Assembly: GCA_902496775.1 (NCBI GenBank)
Contig: CABVCF010000081.1
Coordinates: 1-9,625, forward strand
Length of the DNA stretch: 9,625 nucleotides
From: an uncultured Collinsella sp.
Lineage (GTDB): Bacteria > Actinomycetota > Coriobacteriia > Coriobacteriales > Coriobacteriaceae
Reading direction: 5' to 3'
Shown here: positions 5,337-9,625 of the stretch, piece by piece
Position numbering within the stretch: position 1 is the stretch's first letter
Layout: every line of letters begins with the position of its first letter
Made by a program: the position numbers and the translations under genes
The notes under the pieces: model-generated
What the model was told of the DNA's origin: nothing
What the model saw: the letters and a program-made list of their open reading frames with translations, nothing else
The model's database searches: none

Positions 5337-6326
5337 CTAGCGCTGCGGCTCTGCGGCGCGCACCTGCTCGATGACCTTTTCCATGGTGGCGTCGATGCGG
5401 TCCTTTTTGAGCTCACATTCCCAGATGGTGATGCGCGTCCAGCCCATTTGGGTAAGTGCGTTGATGGCAGCGCGGTCGCGCTCGACGTTGCGACGGAACT
5501 TTGCCTCCCAAAACTCAACGTTGCGCTTGGGCTGGCTCGGGTTGCACTTGGGGCAGCGGTGCCAAAAGCAGCCGTTGACGAAGATGGCGATCTTGCGCCC
5601 GGGAAAGGCGATATCGGGCTTGCCGGGAACCTTCCATTCCAAGCGATAGCCCGTAAGGCCTGCTGCGCGCAGGCGCTGTCGTACGAGTAGCTCGGGTTTG
5701 GTGTTGGCGCGCTTGTTGCCCTTCATGGACTTTTTGATGGCGGCGCGACGGCGCACGAGCTCACGCTCGTCGGCGGAGAGGTCCGAGGTGTCGATGCCGT
5801 CGAGCAGACCGGGCTTGGGACGTTTTTTGCTGCGGCGCTTAGGTGCGCGCTTGGGTTTGGTGGCGGGCTCGTCGGTCGTGGCGGCCTCGGCGTCGTTGGC
5901 GGCGCCGTTGGCCTCAAGCCGATCTTCCTTCAACTCAATCAGAGCATCGATAAGCCCTTTGTCGGCGGGCATCCATTCCACCGTGGCAAGCGAGGTGCGC
6001 GGAATCCAGCGGATATCGAGCTGGCGGTCGTGTTTCTGGGGCTCATCGGATTCATCGGCGAGCGAGCAGTAGTAGCACTCCATGGAGAGATGAAAATCGG
6101 GGTAGTCATACTCAACGGTGTAGAAATCGCGCAGGTTGGTGACTTTTACCTGCAGCTCTTCCATGAGCTCGCGGCGTACGGCGTCCTCGGGCGACTCGCC
6201 GCGCATGAGCTTGCCACCGGGAAACTCCCAAAGTCCCTGCATGTTGCCATAGCCGCGCTGCACGGCAAGCAGCTCGTCAGATCCATCCTTGCGAATGATC
6301 CCAGCGGCAACATGAACAGTCTTCAA
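5337..6326 (-). CDS. NUDIX hydrolase fused to Vsr mismatch endonuclease
   Basis: A 329-residue two-domain protein. Residues 1-135 are a MutT-like NUDIX domain. EFPGGK leads into the Nudix box, with G38, E44, R52-E53-L54 and E56-E57; Q59 replaces the usual Gly. It would hydrolyse a damaged or non-canonical nucleoside triphosphate. A linker (about 136-200) is acidic/Ala-rich, then strongly basic (KPKRAPKRRSKKRPKP). Residues 201-329 are a Vsr nicking endonuclease of T:G mismatch repair. NTKPELLVRQRLR contains the conserved Glu212; PGKPDIAFPG carries catalytic Asp238; NGCFWHRCPKC has the F254-W255-H256 block and probable zinc cysteines C253, C258 and C261; C304 (IWECEL) completes the site. The start is TTG, with AGAGAGGA ending six bases upstream (plus 6333-6340). 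No cytosine methyltransferase lies nearby. It is divergent from the ABC operon. Confidence 0.88.
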   Translation of the reverse strand: MKTVHVAAGIIRKDGSDELLAVQRGYGNMQGLWEFPGGKLMRGESPEDAVRRELMEELQVKVTNLRDFYTVEYDYPDFHLSMECYYCSLADESDEPQKHDRQLDIRWIPRTSLATVEWMPADKGLIDALIELKEDRLEANGAANDAEAATTDEPATKPKRAPKRRSKKRPKPGLLDGIDTSDLSADERELVRRRAAIKKSMKGNKRANTKPELLVRQRLRAAGLTGYRLEWKVPGKPDIAFPGRKIAIFVNGCFWHRCPKCNPSQPKRNVEFWEAKFRRNVERDRAAINALTQMGWTRITIWECELKKDRIDATMEKVIEQVRAAEPQR

Positions 6327-6372
6327 CAGGAGTCCTCTCTCAATATCAACACGCGGCAGGCTGGCTGCCCTA

Positions 6373-6390
6373 CCTTACACAACGGTAAGG
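6373..6390. repeat. 6-bp dyad in the NUDIX-Vsr/ABC intergenic region
   Basis: CCTTAC (6373-6378) is matched by GTAAGG (6385-6390) across six bases. Dyads of CCTTAC/GTAAGG type are typical of sites for MerR-family activators (family knowledge). Here it could act on either divergent gene. No MerR gene is in the window. Confidence 0.35.
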
Positions 6391-6425
6391 CAAGCGTAAG
6401 CCATATCGATGGTAGCCGACTCGTC

Positions 6426-6463
6426 TTCTTGCGACTATAGATGCCGTAGACTAATCGCAAGAA
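6426..6463. repeat. 9-bp inverted repeat in the ABC operon promoter/leader
   Basis: TTCTTGCGA (6426-6434) is matched exactly by TCGCAAGAA (6455-6463), with 20 bases between. The interval holds TATAGA (6436-6441), a possible -10 without a good -35. A second weak promoter reading is TTGCGA (6429-6434), 17 bp, then TAATCG. The right arm touches the ribosome site AAAGGA (6462-6467). It is a candidate operator for the ABC operon or a hairpin that limits ribosome access. Confidence 0.5.
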
Positions 6464-6473
6464 AGGACTCGGT

Positions 6474-7259
6474 ATGCAAACCACGCACATGGCGACCCCG
6501 GTACTGGAGGTCGCGCATCTCGAAAAGGTATATGGAGCGCTGGGCAACGTGACCCGTGCGCTCAACGACGTCAGCTTTACCGTCAACCGCGGTGAATTTG
6601 TTGGCATCATGGGCGCTTCGGGCTCGGGCAAGTCGACGTTGCTCAACTGCGTGTCGACCATCGATAGCGCCACGAGCGGCACGATCCGCATCAACGGGCA
6701 GAACGTAACACGCATGAAGCAGGCTAAGCTTTCGCAGTTCCGCCGCGAGGAGCTGGGCTTTATCTTCCAGGACTCCAACCTGCTCGATACGCTCACGGCA
6801 CGCGAGAACATCGCCCTGCCGCTCACCATTGCCCGCACAAACTCGGCAGAGATCTCGACCCGCGTGCAGGATGTGGCAGCGCGCCTGTCCATCAGTCAGG
6901 TGCTCGACAAGTATCCCTACCAGATGTCCGGCGGCCAGCAGCAGCGCGTTGCCGCGGCTCGCGCGCTCGTCACCGACCCCACCATGATCATGGCCGACGA
7001 GCCTACCGGCGCCCTCGACTCCAAAAGCGCCCGCCTGTTGCTCGAGAGCCTAGAGGCCCTCAACCGCCGCCTGCGCGCCACCGTGCTCATGGTCACGCAC
7101 GACAGCTTTGCCGCCAGCTACACGAGCCGTGTGCTGTTTATCCGCGACGGCAAGATCTTCACCGAGCTGCGCCGCGGCGACACCGACCGCCGAGAGTTCT
7201 TCGACCGCATTATGGAGGTCGTTGCCATGATGGGCGGTGAGGGCTCCGATGCTCTGTAA
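6474..7259 (+). CDS. ABC transporter ATP-binding protein (BceA/MacB type)
   Basis: A 261-residue cytoplasmic ATPase subunit with every ABC motif intact. These are Walker A GASGSGKST (47-55), Q-loop Q99 in FIFQDSNLLD, signature MSGGQQQR (151-158), Walker B MIMADEP with catalytic Glu176, D-loop GALD (179-182) and switch His209. The sequence is closest in style to the BceA/MacB/LolD group, which powers FtsX-fold permeases and often serves bacitracin or antimicrobial-peptide resistance. AAAGGA six bases before the ATG is the ribosome site. The reading frame overlaps the start of the permease gene by 11 bases, so the two are very likely translationally coupled and act as one complex. Confidence 0.93.
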   Translation: MQTTHMATPVLEVAHLEKVYGALGNVTRALNDVSFTVNRGEFVGIMGASGSGKSTLLNCVSTIDSATSGTIRINGQNVTRMKQAKLSQFRREELGFIFQDSNLLDTLTARENIALPLTIARTNSAEISTRVQDVAARLSISQVLDKYPYQMSGGQQQRVAAARALVTDPTMIMADEPTGALDSKSARLLLESLEALNRRLRATVLMVTHDSFAASYTSRVLFIRDGKIFTELRRGDTDRREFFDRIMEVVAMMGGEGSDAL

Positions 7260-9486
7260 ACTCGCTTGGGGCAACGTCCGCCGCGCCGGCCGCGACTACC
7301 TCGTCTACCTTTTGACGCTCACCCTGGGCGTCACGGTCTTCTATGCCTTTAACACCATCTCGATGCAGGTCGACATCGCCGGCATCGATGAAAAGGGCTT
7401 GGCGCAGGTTATGGGCAGCATGCTCGGCAACCTGACGTACTTTTTGGCCGGTGTCATGGCCTTTTTAATGGTGTATGCCAATAACTTCATCATGAAACGC
7501 CGCAAGAAGGAGTTTGGCCTGTACCAGGTGCTCGGCATGGGGCGCGGGCGCGTCGCCACGATTATGGCGCTCGAGACGGTGATCGTTTCGGTCGTGGCCT
7601 TTGTCGCCGGCATTGTGCTGGGTGTGGGACTCTCCCAGCTCATGACGTTCTTTACGGCCTCGCTCTTTAAGACACAGATCGCCAATTTCCACTTCTTTTT
7701 CTCGGTGCATGCGTTCAACCTGACCCTTGCCTGCATGCTCGTAATGTTTGTGCTCACGCTACTGCTGAACCTTCGCGCTGTGCGTCGTACTAAACTCATC
7801 GAGCTTATGGGTGCCGAGCGTCGCAACGAGAGCATCAAGACACGCAACCCCTGGATCTCGATTGCCATCTTTGCCGTGGGCGTGGTGCTTGTGGGCGTGG
7901 CCTATTACCGTCTGCTACGTGATGGGTTCCCGCTAACCGCGACGGACAGCAAGCTGCAAGAGGCCATGAACCAGTTTGGTATTACAACCGCTATGGCTAC
8001 CGTGGGCACCTTTGCCCTGTTCTGGGGACTCTCGGGCATGCTCATCAAGCTGCTGCAGAGCCTACGCGGCGTGTATTGGCGCGGCCTCAACATGTTTACC
8101 GTGCGCCAGCTTGCGGCCAAGGCCAACACGGTGTGCTTTTCGATGGGCGTCATCGCGATGCTCCTGTTTTTGGCCATCACCTCGGTGACGTGCGGTATGT
8201 CGATTGCCAACGTGATGAACGAAAACCTGGAGCGCTATAATCCGGCCGACATGTCGCAGACGTATATCTATTACGCGCCCGATACGCTCGACTACTACAA
8301 AGAGTATGTCAATCCGTCTGAGGCCGATCGCATGGTGCTGGCTGATACAACGGTAGATTTGTACTCCGCATGGCACGGCGATCGTATCGACCCCGATAAC
8401 GTTGCAGACGGTATTAAAGGCAAGTCGGCAGACAACAACGACGAGACCGGCAAGAAGGTCAATATCGCCGATGTTGCCGGCGAACATGTGCAGATCGATT
8501 CGTATCTGAGTTACCCGCTTGGCGGCTCGGATCCTTCGGTGACCCCAAGTGAGATGTGCAAGACCATGGGCGAAAAGCTTCCCAAGGCGTTCGGGGGTAG
8601 CAATGCCGACATGACGGGCCTGTCTGTGACGCCGGCAAGTCAGTACAACAAACTGCGCCAGATGATGGGCAAGGAGCCGGTGCACATCGGTCACGACCAG
8701 TATCTGCTCACGTGTGATATGGGCGGCGAGCTGGTCGACCTGTACACCAAGTATATGGCTGGCGGCCATGCCCTTACCTTGGGCGGGCATACGCTCAAGC
8801 CCGCAACCGATAAGTCGGACGAAGATACGGCGGCCATCGCCAACTCGGCGATGGGCAGTAATGGGGGTACCGTCGTCGTTGCCGACGAGCTGTTGTCCCA
8901 ACTTAATCTGCAGCCGTATTCCAGTAGTCTGCTCGTTAACTACAAACAGGGGATGGATACGACCGAGGCAGACGAGAGCATTAAATACACTGTGCTCGAC
9001 AATCTGCTCGTTGACGGCAAGGAGCCGGGGTCGTGGGGAACCTTCATCACACGCTCCGAGATGTACGCGCAAGCAGCGCAAATGAACGGTCTTATTAGCT
9101 ACCTAGCCATCTACATCGGCTTTGTATTGGTCGTTGCATGCGCGGCGATTCTGTCGATTCAGCAACTCTCCAACGTGGCCGACGGCAGCCGCAGCTATCG
9201 TGTGCTGGCACAGATCGGCTGCGACGACCGCCAGATTCGCCATTCGGTGATGGCACAGCAAGCGGTATTCTTCCTGTTCCCGCTGGCAGTGGGCCTGGCG
9301 CACTCCTTTGTGGCACTTAAGGTGATCATCGAGCTGGTGAGCATTTTCGGAAATATGAGCATCGGCGGCACCGTGGGCCTCACCTGTGCAATCTTCCTGG
9401 CAGCATACGGTGGCTACTTCCTGGTGACCTACCTCATGAGCACCGGCATGGTACGAGCCGCCATAGCCACCCGCTACAGCGAGTAA
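7249..9486 (+). CDS. BceB/FtsX-type ABC transporter permease
   Basis: A 745-residue membrane protein. I count about ten hydrophobic helices near 18-38, 61-79, 108-133, 158-178, 203-222, 246-268, 295-318, 616-637, 670-690 and 708-729. A hydrophilic domain of about 295 residues lies between helices 7 and 8. That order (four, three, large outer domain, three) is the BceB layout. FtsX-fold cores flank it, with cytoplasmic stretches such as MKRRKKEFGLYQVLGMGRGR and RSYRVLAQIGCDDRQI after helices 2 and 8. BceB-type permeases remove or sense cell-wall-active peptides. The ATG at 7249 has GAGGG five bases upstream; the in-frame GTG at 7237 lacks a ribosome site. No histidine kinase/response regulator pair lies upstream or in the 139 bases after the stop. 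The substrate is unknown. Confidence 0.9.
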   Translation: MLCKLAWGNVRRAGRDYLVYLLTLTLGVTVFYAFNTISMQVDIAGIDEKGLAQVMGSMLGNLTYFLAGVMAFLMVYANNFIMKRRKKEFGLYQVLGMGRGRVATIMALETVIVSVVAFVAGIVLGVGLSQLMTFFTASLFKTQIANFHFFFSVHAFNLTLACMLVMFVLTLLLNLRAVRRTKLIELMGAERRNESIKTRNPWISIAIFAVGVVLVGVAYYRLLRDGFPLTATDSKLQEAMNQFGITTAMATVGTFALFWGLSGMLIKLLQSLRGVYWRGLNMFTVRQLAAKANTVCFSMGVIAMLLFLAITSVTCGMSIANVMNENLERYNPADMSQTYIYYAPDTLDYYKEYVNPSEADRMVLADTTVDLYSAWHGDRIDPDNVADGIKGKSADNNDETGKKVNIADVAGEHVQIDSYLSYPLGGSDPSVTPSEMCKTMGEKLPKAFGGSNADMTGLSVTPASQYNKLRQMMGKEPVHIGHDQYLLTCDMGGELVDLYTKYMAGGHALTLGGHTLKPATDKSDEDTAAIANSAMGSNGGTVVVADELLSQLNLQPYSSSLLVNYKQGMDTTEADESIKYTVLDNLLVDGKEPGSWGTFITRSEMYAQAAQMNGLISYLAIYIGFVLVVACAAILSIQQLSNVADGSRSYRVLAQIGCDDRQIRHSVMAQQAVFFLFPLAVGLAHSFVALKVIIELVSIFGNMSIGGTVGLTCAIFLAAYGGYFLVTYLMSTGMVRAAIATRYSE

Positions 9487-9523
9487 CAAGCGGGCAAAAT
9501 CGTCGCAAAATCAGAGGCGTATG

Positions 9524-9564
9524 ACCGCCGCGAAGGGACCAGGGGCCCTTTCGCGGCGGTTTTT
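9524..9564 (+). terminator. Intrinsic terminator after the ABC operon
   Basis: ACCGCCGCGAAGGG (9524-9537) pairs with 9546-9560, which reads CCCTTTCGCGGCGGT. There is one bulged T and an 8-base loop, followed by TTTTT ending at 9564. It lies about 40 bases after the permease stop and closes the operon. The last 61 bases of the window show no gene. Confidence 0.88.
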
Positions 9565-9625
9565 GCCAACCTGGTGCGTCTCAGATACAAGTGAGTAGAC
9601 TTTTTTGAACCTGCCGAGCACATCG

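Noticed and set aside
7237..7248. GTG start for the permease, four codons earlier
   Set aside because: The nearest GGAGG (7213-7217) is about 19 bases away, while the ATG at 7249 has GAGGG five bases upstream.
8062..9081. 339-codon minus-strand frame opposite the permease
   Set aside because: It is a shadow. The plus-strand frame has membrane helices, coupling to the ATPase and a ribosome site.
9565..9625. Start of another gene at the right edge
   Set aside because: No ribosome site with an open frame is visible in these 61 bases; the GTG near 9590 meets a stop within a few codons.

Overview
The window is GC-rich and densely coded, with bacterial genes on both strands. Protein style and gene content (a stand-alone A-type flavodiiron protein, DeoR- and LacI-type sugar regulators, a GatY/KbaY-like class II aldolase, a Bce-like ABC exporter) suggest an anaerobic, gut-type actinobacterium of the Coriobacteriia, perhaps Collinsella. 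That is an inference from family resemblance and composition, not a database result.

Layout from left to right. (1) Positions 1-247 are a regulatory leader with a perfect 14-bp inverted repeat whose arms lie at 17-30 and 142-155. It precedes a LacI-family repressor (248-1279, +). (2) A flavodiiron protein (1409-2569, +) has its own extended -10 promoter and a very strong Shine-Dalgarno sequence. It ends at a symmetrical terminator that also serves the convergent DeoR-type regulator (2636-3439, -). (3) The DeoR gene is divergent from a class II fructose/tagatose-bisphosphate aldolase (3774-4631, +). The shared intergenic region holds a good promoter for the regulator and repeated GCTCAA / TCAATATC words that could be its operators. 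(4) A gene-poor stretch (4632-5336) holds a 125-bp structure of 29-bp perfect inverted arms around a strong terminator hairpin. Next come a textbook four-by-GGGG quadruplex motif and decayed-looking minus-strand reading frames. (5) A minus-strand gene (5337-6326) fuses an N-terminal NUDIX (MutT-like) hydrolase to a C-terminal Vsr mismatch endonuclease through a basic linker. (6) Divergent from it is a two-gene ABC transporter operon (6474-9486, +). It encodes an ATPase and a ten-helix FtsX/BceB-type permease with a large extracytoplasmic domain, and it ends at a strong terminator (9524-9564).

Functionally the window mixes carbohydrate control (LacI, DeoR, aldolase), oxygen or nitric oxide detoxification (flavodiiron protein), DNA and nucleotide-pool repair (NUDIX-Vsr) and an envelope-stress or peptide-resistance type transporter. 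I see no complete new multi-gene defence or mobile system. The most notable items are the NUDIX-Vsr fusion, the nested inverted-repeat/terminator element with its neighbouring quadruplex motif and eroded frames, and the paired operator-like repeat upstream of the LacI gene. No tRNA, rRNA, CRISPR array or recognisable transposase was seen.
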